64,000 bases of DNA from Angiostrongylus vasorum. Lineage: Eukaryota; Nematoda; Chromadorea; Rhabditida; Metastrongylidae. The stretch covers positions 292,871 through 356,870 of the forward strand of contig JADANN010000423.1 in assembly GCA_018806985.1 (NCBI GenBank). The letters run 5' to 3'. Positions 1 to 10,639 of the stretch are shown one piece after another. The notes under the pieces were generated by a model. That model worked only from the letters and a program-made list of their open reading frames with translations, was not told the DNA's origin and made no database searches. Both the position numbers and the translations under genes were made by a program. Each line of letters opens with the position of its first letter. The stretch's first letter is position 1.

Positions 1-1000
1 AGCGTTTATATTTCATTTCACTATAAGTGAACGACGCAAATCAATAGCGATTTTTATCAGTCCGAATTTTTAATTTATGGCAAGGCATTCTCTGAATTTG
101 ACGTCAGGGCGATTCACATCGGCCAATTTGTCCACGATTCGCCTCTGTTTTTGCTCTGGGGAATAATAGAAAGATGGGCGGTCGGCATTTATTCATGCGA
201 GACTAATGTCGCTACTATTTGGATCCATGGCGGTAGTCGTAGTTGTTTACGCTCATCATTTCAATACGTCTCTTTTCACTGTCCTACGTTCAACCGTTGC
301 AAGCGTATTTAGAAATGTCGTACTAGAAAATGGTATTTTATAGTGTTCACGTGAAATGTCGATCTCATCTTTCTCTCTTTTCGTATTGCAGCCCTTTCTT
401 TCTAATTGACATGTTCTGTCGCTAGATTTACTTATAATCTCATCGCGTGCGTCCAATAATGCAAAGACAGTCGCCAGATTTCATATGAAATGCGCCACTT
501 TTTTATTCTTATTTTACAATGGAACAAATAAATCGACTACTTTTCTCAAACAGAAGAAGTGCAGATTTGTAAAGGACGGATTTTTGCCTCATTTTGCACG
601 ACAACATGTTTGGGTTTTTTTTCACTTTTCTATTCTTCTCAACTTTAGACCAAGTCTGAATAATTTCCTCCTTTCAATAAAATCATTCACCCCAACTTCT
701 CGAAGTTTCGACGAGAGAACTGCTGCAGTAAAATAATATTGGAATTAGACAAAACGCATCAGAACTACAACATCTGCTACCGATATTCATTAACCGAATG
801 AGGCCAATTCCGCGGCTCATCCAGCGTTCTCGGAGGAGTTTCCGTTAATTACCACGTTTTCAATCGTCTCGAATAGTACTTGTAAAGAAACTGCTCAGCA
901 ATCGAGCTCTTCCTGGAAATTCTCTCAAGAGTTTCGTTGTTGCAAGAATTCTATAACACCCGGTCGTGAATTAGATACCTCTGTAATTTGTTGTATAATT
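1..1000. other. No feature recognised
   Basis: Short frames only, without paired splice sites or repeat-family landmarks. Confidence 0.5.
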
Positions 1001-1019
1001 AGAGCCTAATAGGTCTTAG

Positions 1020-1995
1020 CTCTATTAATAGAGTTCACTATGAACTGAAGAAGGTGCAAGTGAAGAGTTTGTGGGCGAAAAACCAGTAGGATTTCTGAGA
1101 CAACACAATACACTTAACTGTGTGTCTACCTTCGTCAAGATTTATTCTAAATGTTAACTTTTCATTTGCTGCCTATTACAATTTTTGACAACAACTGACG
1201 GAATCGCCTGTCCTGATAAATTTCGGCCTTTTGTATTACAGTTCTAAATGTGGATTATAGAATTGAGACCACGAAACGACAAAGAAGTAGAGCTAAGCGG
1301 TCACAGAAATTTTGTAAGGCATGGGATCAATACAGACCTTAAGTAAACAAGTCCAAGAATACCGTCAAATCAATTGCAAGTTTAGAATTAATTGAAAAAC
1401 AACTGCAATGATGCTGAGATACTTGCAAACCTCCGGGCAGCAAGGGTATGCGATGGGGGAACGAATGCACTACTACTCTTGACTAGGTAACTGAGAGACA
1501 GGCGAAACGAAAGACCCGATTGGTGTGGTGGTGAACGCGTTAGCACCCCTGAAAGGGTAATAGCGCGTTCGTTACCCATCGCATACACCTGCCGTCCGGA
1601 GGTCTGCAAACATCTCATCGTCATTGCAGTTGTTTTTCAGTTAAGTCTTAACTTACAACTGATTTGACAGTATTCTTAGACTTGTTTAATTTAGATATGT
1701 GTTGATTCTATACCTAACGAATTTTCAGTGACCGCTTATCTTTACGTCTTTGTCATTTCGTGGTCTCAGTTCTACAATCCACGTTTAGAACTGTACTACA
1801 AAAGGCCGAAAGTTATCAGGAAAGGCGTTTTCGTCAGTTGTTGCAGGAGATCTAGCACGCAGTTTTCCAGTAACCTCAACTTCCAAGTCTTCATGGTTTT
1901 TGTTGTAGTCGCCAGTATTTTTATCGACAACTCACCTAAAATTCGTTGTCTATTTTACCTAATTCGGAACAACTGGACATTGGGAAGGTGGTGCA
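1020..1995. repeat. Imperfect palindrome of about 1 kb centred near 1515
   Basis: The left arm (1205-1500) pairs with the right arm (1520-1830) over their whole length. For example GAGACCACGAAACGACAAAG at 1265 answers the reverse complement of CTTTGTCATTTCGTGGTCTC at 1748. Family A halves sit at the centre (1405-1625). Weaker pairing extends to about 1020 and 1995; the left arm carries an extra family A tail-like piece near 1125-1180. No ORF of note. Confidence 0.78.
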
Positions 1996-1999
1996 CTAC

Positions 2000-3284
2000 T
2001 TTTTAGATATTAGGACCTAATGAATAAGGTTCAGCTAAAAGGTCATGGGAATCGCACTCAATGTTGAGTCTAATATCTTTGCAAGTGCAGTAACAAGCCT
2101 GTGATGTCTTTTTCAAAGATTTCTTGATTGATTTGTTAGGTTTGATATTTACTTCTGAATATCAAAAAAATATGATTTATTAGAGTTTAGAAAAGAAAAA
2201 AAAAGAAAAAAAAAGAGGATAGAAAAAAAATATTAGTTTCGGAAGAAACTGGCCCTTCAGAGCTTAACTGCTTTTCTTGCATTTATTACACATATTAATG
2301 GCATTATTACTTCTACCACTGTTGTTTTTTACTTTCCATTATTTATTTCTAATCCAATGGTTTGTCGCTCGTCATGACTGTAACGGGTTTCTGGGTGATC
2401 AACTGTTATGTAGAGCAGTTTATCTCTAAAACAAATTGTCCCAAGCTGAAAAGAAGTTCGACATTATTATTGGCAAGCTCAGTCGTGAGTAAACAATTCC
2501 ATTAATCACCGTCGTCCTAGCAGCAACCTAATCGCGAGCTGGTTAATCTCCTTCCGATTCACAAGGACCAATGACGGTCGATGGTAGGCATGTTGGAAAA
2601 CCCTCTCACGCCTTTCTCGGGTGCAATGGAAGAAAATCTTCCCCAGCCTAGAAAATACCAGCTAGTCGGAAATTGCTATGTAGTCGCTACTTTCACTAAT
2701 GAGGACTGGTCAATACCTGAAAAGTAAGTGTGGAATATGATAGATCTGTCTATGGCAGCACAGCTTTTTTTGACTGTCCAATCTGGATTTGAATATATAG
2801 ATCCTGGATGACTAAGCCGTTAGTGAAAGGATTCGACATGTTAAACGAATAAGTGTAGCCTTGTCTTCGGACTGTTTCTTGAAGGCTATTCATCAATTCT
2901 AAGGTCGGCTGACAAATATAAGTGTCTTCCAACTTGTCACAGAGTAATGTGAATCTTCTCGTTTGCTGGTTTACCATAGTACTACGGCCACCGTATTTCC
3001 TCAACTTATGAATAATAGGAAGTTATTTCGCTAGGTCAGAAATTTTTAATAGCGAGAACTTAGTGAAGACTTCTAAGAAGCAAATCCGTTCTCGAAAACT
3101 TAGGGAACATAATTCCTTTCCTACAGATGAAAGTCTACTCAAGCAGGGTTGCGAACCTGGTGTTTTTTCTTTCTACAGACACTACCACTTGTTTAAAAAA
3201 TGCCAAAAGTTAAAGACAGCTCCAGTTATCACCAGTAAATTTGCGCATGAATTCATATATCTTTTCTAAGCATTAGTAAATTTA
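2000..3284. other. No firm feature; one coding-like reverse frame
   Basis: A poly-A/G-rich tract lies at 2185-2232. The reverse frame 3004-2750 (QTRRFTLLCDKLEDTYIC near its start) looks faintly coding but has no partner exons, and a TTTCTACAG acceptor at 3178 has no clear exon. Possibly an old transposon. Confidence 0.35.
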
Positions 3285-3790
3285 CAACGCTGCTGAGATA
3301 TTTGTAAAACTCTGGACCGCCGGTGTTTATGGTGGGGAGCGAAAGCGCTATTGTCCTTTCCGTGGAGTAACGCGTTCACCACCACACCATGCGGGTCCTT
3401 CTTTTCGCCTGTCTCTCAACTAGTTCTATAGATCAGAGCCATCAGCAATCATCCGTCAACAGGGATTGATCTGGGCAGCAGCTCACATAGGTATTGAACT
3501 CAGTTAAGCTGAGGCAGAAAATAAAAGGTAAAACATTGTGATTTCAACTACAGCCTCAGATTAACTGGGTTAAGTGCCGATGTGGGCTCCCAGATCAATC
3601 CCCGTTGACAGGTAATTGCTGATGGCGCTGATCGATAGAACTAGCTAAGAGACAGACGAAACGAAGGACCCGCATGGTGTGGTGGTGAACGCGTTACTCC
3701 CCGGAAAGGACAATAGCGCGTTCGTTCCACACCGTAGACACCTGCGGTCCGCAGTTTTGCAAATATCTCAGCAAAGCTGTGTCTGTATTT
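3285..3790. repeat. Family A foldback (two inverted copies)
   Basis: A forward copy (3285-3520) and a reverse copy (3540-3785) meet near 3533. The outer ends are GCTGAGATATTTG and CAAATATCTCAGC. The central module resembles a tRNA gene in reverse (TGGTGTGGTGGTGAACGCG with a GCGTTCG box). Confidence 0.8.
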
Positions 3791-3879
3791 CGCTTGGTAC
3801 CCTGCCGTGAAAATTGTAGTGGGCAGAAAAGAAAAGGTAAAATATTAGTAAAATTGAAAAAAATCATCTACAAAAAAGA

Positions 3880-4200
3880 AAGCTATATCTATATATCTAT
3901 ATCACAGTGAAACAGCTTTTTCCGCGCTAGGATGTTGTTCTTTCCAAACATTTCTTACTGATTACATTGAAGCGTTTGGCTTAGTAAATTGTATATCAGT
4001 ATACCCTTCCGTACTCTGAAGAAGGAGATACTGGCGAAACGTCAGCTACTGTTGTATTGTATTGTTTTTTCTATGGAAGTAAATGTGTGCTGTTTAACAA
4101 CCTGGCGATTGCTGAACAAGAAAACGACGCATTCTTATTCCAGTGCCGAGGTTAATAGAAAGTCGATCCTGGGAGCTGTTACTGGTTATAATTTCTAACG
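3880..4200 (+). mobile_element. Solo Penelope-type terminal repeat
   Basis: Contains the core CTCTGAAGAAGG followed by GGCGAAACGTCAGC at 4014-4046, and the downstream signature GTGCCGAGGTTAATAGAAAG seen at other terminal repeats (25745, 13815, 22955). The upstream TTTGGCT..GTA..ATTGT block resembles 58575-58595. No ORF. Confidence 0.5.
4014..4046 (+). ncRNA. Hammerhead-like motif, degenerate
   Basis: CTGAAGA and GAAACGTCAGC kept; the intervening AGGAGATACTGGC no longer forms a good stem. Confidence 0.25.
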
Positions 4201-5365
4201 ACTTCTAAGAATAAAGTTCATAAGTCTTCGTATTTCTGAAATTTTCTTTTACAAAACTTTAATTATGAAGATATCATGGGTAAACTTCAAAAATGCGTCG
4301 ATCACGTCCATGAACGGGATCCCGAGCCGAATGGTATCAAAGAGACGTAGCTGCGTCATTAAGTGGCATGTGCGAGGTCAATGAGCCAAAAAACGAGCTC
4401 CATCTGGATGAGTTCAGCGAAAATATTACATATTCTCCATGGTCTCCATTAATAATTCCAATGCTGCTATAAATCCGCCACTATTTCGCAACATGAACTA
4501 TGGATTGGAAAGGAACAAAAGTAGACGGAACCTCCGAGAATTCACTAGATCACTTAGAATAGACTATTCATGTCAAAATTTCAGTCTATGAAATGTGCCA
4601 CTTGACATAGGACGTGAGATTTTGCAACACAATGCTACAGTGAGATTATATAACGTCGAGTGAAGTGCTTCCTGCTATTGCATCGAAGTCTTTACAGGGA
4701 ACGCACTCTCAGCAGTTTCACGCGAAGCTGTGTCCTCGTGGAAAAAGAACTGGAAACGCTGTAAAGTTCATCAATTTAATCGTAATTTATTAGTTGGTAT
4801 TAGAACCCAGTTGTCGAGAAAATCTACGAAAGATCAGCTCATTCAAGAACTTCGCCGGAGGATGGGTCGAAGCTTCAAACACATAAGTAAATACGTCGCT
4901 CCGAAATCTTTCTAACTGGTTCGCAAACACAATGTACGACGGAACAGCCACATGCATCTTGCCTTCCAATTCATTTGTATAACCAGTAAAAAACTTAAGA
5001 ACAAAAGGTTAGCAGTGAAGGGTGAAATTCTAGAGGCTGAGAAGAGCATCTTGAAATGTTCCACCTTCTGGGTTCATGACGAGTGACAAATTCCTCTAAG
5101 TAGAACAATAGAGAAGAACATCCACAATCCTGATTCCGTCATTTTTTAAAGAATTCTTCTATTTGCTTCCGGTTTATCCTAATTAAGTTGAATACGTTGT
5201 TTGACAGATGTTCTCTTTCGAAGACCGATCGTAGGCACGTAATCATCCAGCACTGGTTACCAAGTGGCTGGGTACATCATCTGTCAATTTGCAAAGTACT
5301 CATACAATAAATACCTAAAATGCTATTAAAGAATAATATAGGTTTTTTTTACGTTTTACTTGACC
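4200..5365. other. No feature recognised
   Basis: No repeat-family landmarks, and frames are under 65 codons. Confidence 0.45.
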
Positions 5366-5369
5366 GGTC

Positions 5370-5660
5370 ATAACATCTACTGTGGGGATCCCAGCACTTT
5401 TTGCATTTGATTCGTTTTCCTCGCATTCATCGTTCACAATTGTCTTCGAACACTTCACGTGTTGCTTCACTTGCTATTTCGAGGATTTCGTCTTCCTTAT
5501 GAATGCCGTAGAATTGTGTTCGAGTGGATTCTTCTAGCAATGCTGAAAATTACCTGGCTAAGGCGTTATCACGTGAACTGGAGGAGAGCGTAGGGGGCGC
5601 GATCGAACTAGAGTCCTTTCCTTTCTGATTAACGGCATCACTAACCGTTGCCCTCTCCTC
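5370..5660 (-). repeat. tRNA-derived SINE related to family C
   Basis: Minus-strand head GTGGGGCGAGGAGAGGGCAA with TAGTTCGATCGC; body contains CTCGAACACAATTC; 3' end GTGCTGGGATCCCCACAG. Confidence 0.6.
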
Positions 5661-5889
5661 GCCCCACAAAGATTTAAATCTTTGAAAATTATCGTGCCAT
5701 CTATTTTCAGTTTTATACAAGTTTATTACCAATTCACATTTAGCTTGGATAACAAATAAGTACATTCTATATTTAAAAACCTCCTTCCCAATATATAGTA
5801 GGATGGGATGTGCCCCAATTTCCAGCTACATCATTGCAAAGAAGAAGAAAATGCTCCGATGAAAAGGTATCATCACTTCAGAAGCGTAA

Positions 5890-6270
5890 CTTTTGAGTAC
5901 GTCATGAGAAAACTGAAATGGGATAGCATGGTAGCGTAATCTGATAACTGAAATCCACATTGTCTTTCTTTTGTTGATGATATCACTCTTATAACATTAG
6001 CTGGGTAAATATATGTTCGCCGATATCGAAAACACGGAATTATCGGCCTCCTGCAGAAAGTAAAGAAAAAAGATACTCATGGGAAACGGATCTTCTCCTC
6101 CTTTCTCTTTCATGCTTAGTGATATGAATATCTCCGAATGCTTCAGCTATATGCGCGATTTCAATGAGGAAACCAACATGATGGGCGACTGATTCCAGAG
6201 TTGTGTTTCAGGAGTAATGACTGACTTCACAGCTTACAAGGAAATCGAGGAATAAATGGTAAGTAATCGT
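5890..6270 (+). mobile_element. Fragment of LINE element 2 (RT catalytic box region)
   Basis: Plus-strand frames read LKWDSMVA, then SFVDDITLIT (RT catalytic box, F-DD retained) near 5970, and MNISECFSYM near 6125. This is the same order as in the copies at 43100-46236 and 55910-56580. Stops and shifts throughout. Confidence 0.6.
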
Positions 6271-7364
6271 GATCGGAGTAAAAGAAAAAAAAACAAAGAA
6301 CACCCGAATCTGTGATTCCTTCTTCCTTAACCTACACCACAGATGACTGGACGAGCCTAATGAAGCTGCAGTCGGACACAATATCGAGAAAATATAATAG
6401 AAGTGAGATAGAAGCATTACGTATCACTCAGTTGAGTTAGAGAGAGAATTCAGAATTTCAAAATGCATCAATGCACCGATAACAAAAAATCATGTGCGTT
6501 TGATTCGTAATGTGTCTTAACGCCAGCAAGCTGAAAGCGAGTCAGACATTTGTTTATGAAACAAACACATGGTGGACATTTAAATAAAAAAGCTAGAACA
6601 GGAAATATGACAGTCATCACGTTCCTCGAAGCAGTAGACTCACGTCGCATCTCTGGCATGCAACGGAAACGAAGGGAAAGCCAGTGACACTCGTTCACTT
6701 CCTTCATGGCCAAACCGGATGGCAGATGATGTATGTGGTGATTGTAAAAACCTAAAGATCATGCCCCAAAATCATAGTCCCTTTGCGATTTTTTTTGTTC
6801 GAAACCCATCTAATAGTAAACCTATCCCATGATAGTCCGTTGAGCTTTACGTGGTTATTTTTTTGCTGTGACAGTGGAAAAAAATTGGGTTTCGTAAGCA
6901 AACTGTCGTGCCGTACAAGTTACTGGGTGATTAACGGAGCAACACATAGTAGGTGATTATTGGAATTCTGCTCCTAAGTTATACTTTACTATAGTGGTTT
7001 TCTAACGCTAAAAACGAAACCACTCACTGTGGTTACTAAGATTCTTAGTGCACTTTTAAAATTGCTTCCTGGATCCTTTCCACTTGTAACTTGTTTTCCT
7101 TGAGCAGACACGAGATTGTTAGTGATTCCTGCTAGTTGCTACTTGTTTATAAAGCCAATAAATTTGCTTAGCGAACATAATGTAATTGTTAAAGGTTGAA
7201 GGTAGCACTAAATGATTGTATTATACACAAATGAATATGTATACATATGTGTGTATATAAATTATATGCACGAGTCATTCTGAGGCGGCAGTAACACAGT
7301 GTGCAACTCCTTAACCAACCTGCATCTCAGTGAAACAAAGAGTTGCTTTTTCGCACTAGCGCTT

Positions 7365-10300
7365 ATGTTTGTACACGTAATCTGGAGATCTACGACGTCT
7401 CCTTGCGATCAGTTTCATCCTACATTCACCTCTAATAAGGAAAATCAACAAGCGAACGTTTCTGAGATCCAAGCAGAAAGTAGACCAAGCACTAATTTAT
7501 TCCGTTTATTACTCTCTATACAACATATAGGTAATTCTCCTTTGTTGCACTGCCACCGATATCGACATAATCATCACTTTCTCTCACTTTCCTTTCATTC
7601 TTTTTTATCACTTGTCTTTTTTTCCTTTATAAGGAGAGTATTGAGATTCTCTATATCTCATTTTTCAGATGAAGCTTTGTTGCTTGGGATAGAAAACCGT
7701 TTTGCAGCTGATCGATGCTCTTCGAAAAGCAAGATCGATGTAAGTCGTTGATTACGAAGGATAATTTGCCTGTGTTCGAGTCTTTCTGTTTACCCATTGA
7801 TCTCCGGTAGTTCATCACGACTTAAAACCAGAAGGAAAAAAAACTATGACGGAATTTTTTTATTACATTTTCATTTTTTTTCTTCTTTCTTCGTCTCTTG
7901 CAATCAAAGGAAAACTGAAGGGTTCGGACAAACCTATTGTGGCTAAGTTGTAGAAATGTAAAAAAATGCGTGGGCCACCTCTGAGGTTTTCTCAAAATTC
8001 ACCATTAGCTGTTTTCGATGAAACTTGGTAGTTGCTATTTGAATGGCCTGCCCGTCCTCACTGGTTGTACGAGCCCCAGCATAGTCTCCATTTTTCGGAA
8101 ATTTACCGGTTAACTCATGGTGGTTTCCAGAAATCCCGTGGTCAGCCTGGCCAAAGTCTGTCCCATATCATCAACACCACAGGCAGTCACCGCTATTCTG
8201 GATCAGGGGGAGATTTACCACCATGCGACTTTGATACCAGGACGGTGGTGGATCCCGGTATTGGTTTACTTTTAGTTAGGCTTCCTGACGGAAACGTCAG
8301 ACTCCTTCTCAGCTTGACAGACCCTGCTGGGGGACTAATGCCTGTGCTGTACATCGCAGTCCGACATCCAGGAACACTTCCCAGCCACGATGAGGTGGTA
8401 AACCGTTGAGATGAATATAAGCAACTGCTACAAAGAAAAGGAAAAAGGATAAGGCTCTAGGTCTTGGTCGATTTCCGATTGATGCACCATGCATTCAACT
8501 TCACAAAGCATCGTTAAAGGTGATGAATGCATATCTAGCCTATACAATGAGATGCGGTGTCCTACCGCATCGAGTCAGTGTTGCTATCCTCCCGTGCCTG
8601 TGTGGTAGCAATTTGCCGTCCCCGAAGGGATGGAAAAGTTGGTTAGCTCGAGCCGTGGGATCTAACCCATGTGTATTGCAGAACGCCTCTAACCAGTGCG
8701 CTACACCCTTCCAAACTACTACTTAGGTCTGATTAAACAATGGAAAAGATAACAATGATGTTGACAGCAGTGGATGGAGACGATGCATTCGATTATCTAC
8801 ACAAAGTTGACGAATAAAAAATTCTCGTCTCAGTGCGATCATATAATAAATAACTGCTCAACTTATGTGATATCGTGTCCTTCAAGCTGATATGAATTTG
8901 TTGTATTTCATATAATACCCGGCCACTAAAAAGAAGTAGGCGACACTTAACTGGGTTCAATGGCGATTTGTGCTTTTCAGATCAATTCCGTTGACGTGTG
9001 ATTGCCGATAGCACCTATAGATCAGTAACATGGCTGAGAGACATACGAAACGAAGGACTCATATGGTGTGCTGGTGGGCGCGTTAGCAAATAGAAATGCT
9101 AATAGTGTGTTCGGTCACCACCGCAGACGCCACTGGTCCGGAGTTTTGCAAATGTCTCAGCATCACTATCATTATATTTCACACAGCGTTCGGACGTATT
9201 TTTATATAGCCGTATTCTTACTAATCCTCACACATCGCACCCTCCCATGGAAAAAAAGACTAGGCAGGAAATGAAACTTAATAAATGTGAGTTCGACCGC
9301 AGCTTCATCTTGACTGGGTTCGAAGCCAAACTGGGCTCATCACATCACTCCTGTCGAGAGTTGCTGATGGCACCGTTAGGGGTGAAAAGATTGGTTGAGA
9401 GAAATGCAGAGCGAGGGCCTCAGTGGCGCAGTGGATAACACATGAGTCCTCCGGTAGGGCAGTTGTGGATTCGAAGCTTCGGAGTGTTCGTATCTTAACA
9501 TCCGTGTGGTTGTATTTCTATAGTCTTTTGTGGTGTGGTACTTGAACATATTATTGAACCTGGGTTGTTGAATTCACCGCATAAGGTAAGGACGTAAATG
9601 TAGTAAAAACTCTTTCTTAGTGCTTATCAAGTGCTCTAAAAGTTTTTTTGTGAAACTGTTAGTGCGTTCTTCAGAACGCTATCCTCGAAATTTCCTTACG
9701 CGCAGTTGGACTTTCCGTCTATGTAATCACTTTTTTTGTGTGGTAAAAAATCTTCCGTGCAGAGAGTACATTTTGTACCAAGTGATAATGGAAATAGTCC
9801 AACACAGCTGGAATGAAAAATGATTTAGTATGCGGTGAAAAACATCGTCGATATGCACCTTCGCATTCTACGCTGATGTGGTAAATGTATGAAAAGAAGA
9901 ATGACCTTTCTACTTCATAAAGGGAACAGTAAGGAGGTCAACCGCTTGAGATCGCCACTGCTTCGAATCCACCGCACTTCCTCCATTTGGCGACACTGAC
10001 GAGAATGAAGAGCTTAGTTGGCTTTACGGCGCGGCGAGCGAATTAAGGGTTTTTATTGCGTTTGAGTGATGAACGAATTCGGAACGCCATACAACACCAA
10101 TAGCTGGCCAATAAATCAATAAATATGCAAATAAACAATTGGGTGTGGTACGTCAGTAAGTTAGAATCTGGTATAAAGCCAAAGCAAGCCAACTAGGATG
10201 GAAATCTTTCCACCACGTCGTATCGTTCCTTACTGGGAACCGACGGTTACAATACTCTTCATGACCGTTTGTAACGAAATTACTGTAACTGATGTCTAAA

Positions 10301-10632
10301 AAATTTGAGACTGATAATGAATTCATGTAACATGTAGGGGGTTTTTTAACCATGCTGTTATAATTGTGCAGTCAGAAGTCATGGCCAATACAAACATACT
10401 AGGAAAACATGCTTTTAGCGATACTTTCCGCTTTGCTTTCTTTACAATTAGTTGTTTATTTGGTGCTCTTTAGGAAACGATGGACGCTCTGGAGATGTTG
10501 GCATCGTGCTTCATGACGATTTCCGATTTCTCCATCACACAACTACGTCTCAATCCTGAGACATTTCTCGTTATACTCGCTTTCTTGACAGCCACATCTC
10601 TAATTGTGGTTCGCCATTTTTCAGTAGCTTAA
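7365..10632 (+). CDS. Three-exon protein with C-terminal hydrophobic segment (possibly N-terminal half of a larger gene)
   Basis: Exons 7365-7530, 7669-7739 and 10474-10632 join in phase to 131 aa plus a stop. Splice sites: donor GTAATT, acceptor CATTTTTCAG, donor GTAAGT, acceptor GCTCTTTAG. The start is the first ATG after a CATCTCAG acceptor at 7330; the frame also stays open upstream of the ATG, so an earlier exon is possible. Residues 1-60 are polar and Ser/Thr/Gln-rich, 60-110 look helical, and the C-terminus holds about 16 hydrophobic residues (TFLVILAFLTATSLIV) followed by RHFSVA and TAA. Two phase-0 GT sites at 10606 and 10609 fall inside the hydrophobic stretch. If used, they join directly to the exon at 15803 and complete a membrane segment followed by TRKKK. 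I do not recognise the family. The 2.7 kb second intron holds repeat families A, B and D. Confidence 0.62.
8035..8420 (-). repeat. Family D element (LINE-tailed SINE-like repeat)
   Basis: About 380 bp with CACTGGTTGTACGAGCCC, CTGGCCAAAGTCTGTCCC, GGACGGTGGTGGATCCC and GATGAGGTGGTAAACCGTTG in plus-strand order. Other copies show that the low-coordinate end is the 3' end. The 125-codon plus frame is not a gene, since no copy keeps it. Confidence 0.75.
8480..8730 (-). repeat. tRNA-derived SINE, family B
   Basis: Reverse-strand head GGGTGTAGCGCACTGGTTAG with GGGTTAGATCCC, body CCCTTCGGGGACGGC. The 3' end abuts the D-family copy at 8035-8420. Confidence 0.75.
8935..9560 (-). repeat. Two reverse family A copies, one with a clear tRNA-like module
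   Basis: The first copy is 8940-9180. A variant at 9290-9560 carries GCCTCAGTGGCGCAGTGG (A box) and GTGGATTCGAAGC (B box) at 9419-9478, so the core is tRNA-derived. Not a functional tRNA: the acceptor stem does not pair. Confidence 0.65.
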
Positions 10633-10639
10633 ACGGAAA

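Noticed and set aside
485..736. 83-codon plus frame near the start
   Set aside because: Phe/Leu/Lys-rich AT-driven composition with no splice partners.
8032..8409. 125-codon plus frame
   Set aside because: It falls inside a family D repeat. The same region at 20640, 42005 and 62075 does not keep the frame.
9419..9478. Possible functional tRNA gene
   Set aside because: A and B boxes are present, but acceptor and anticodon stems do not pair and the context is a repeat family. It is a SINE head.
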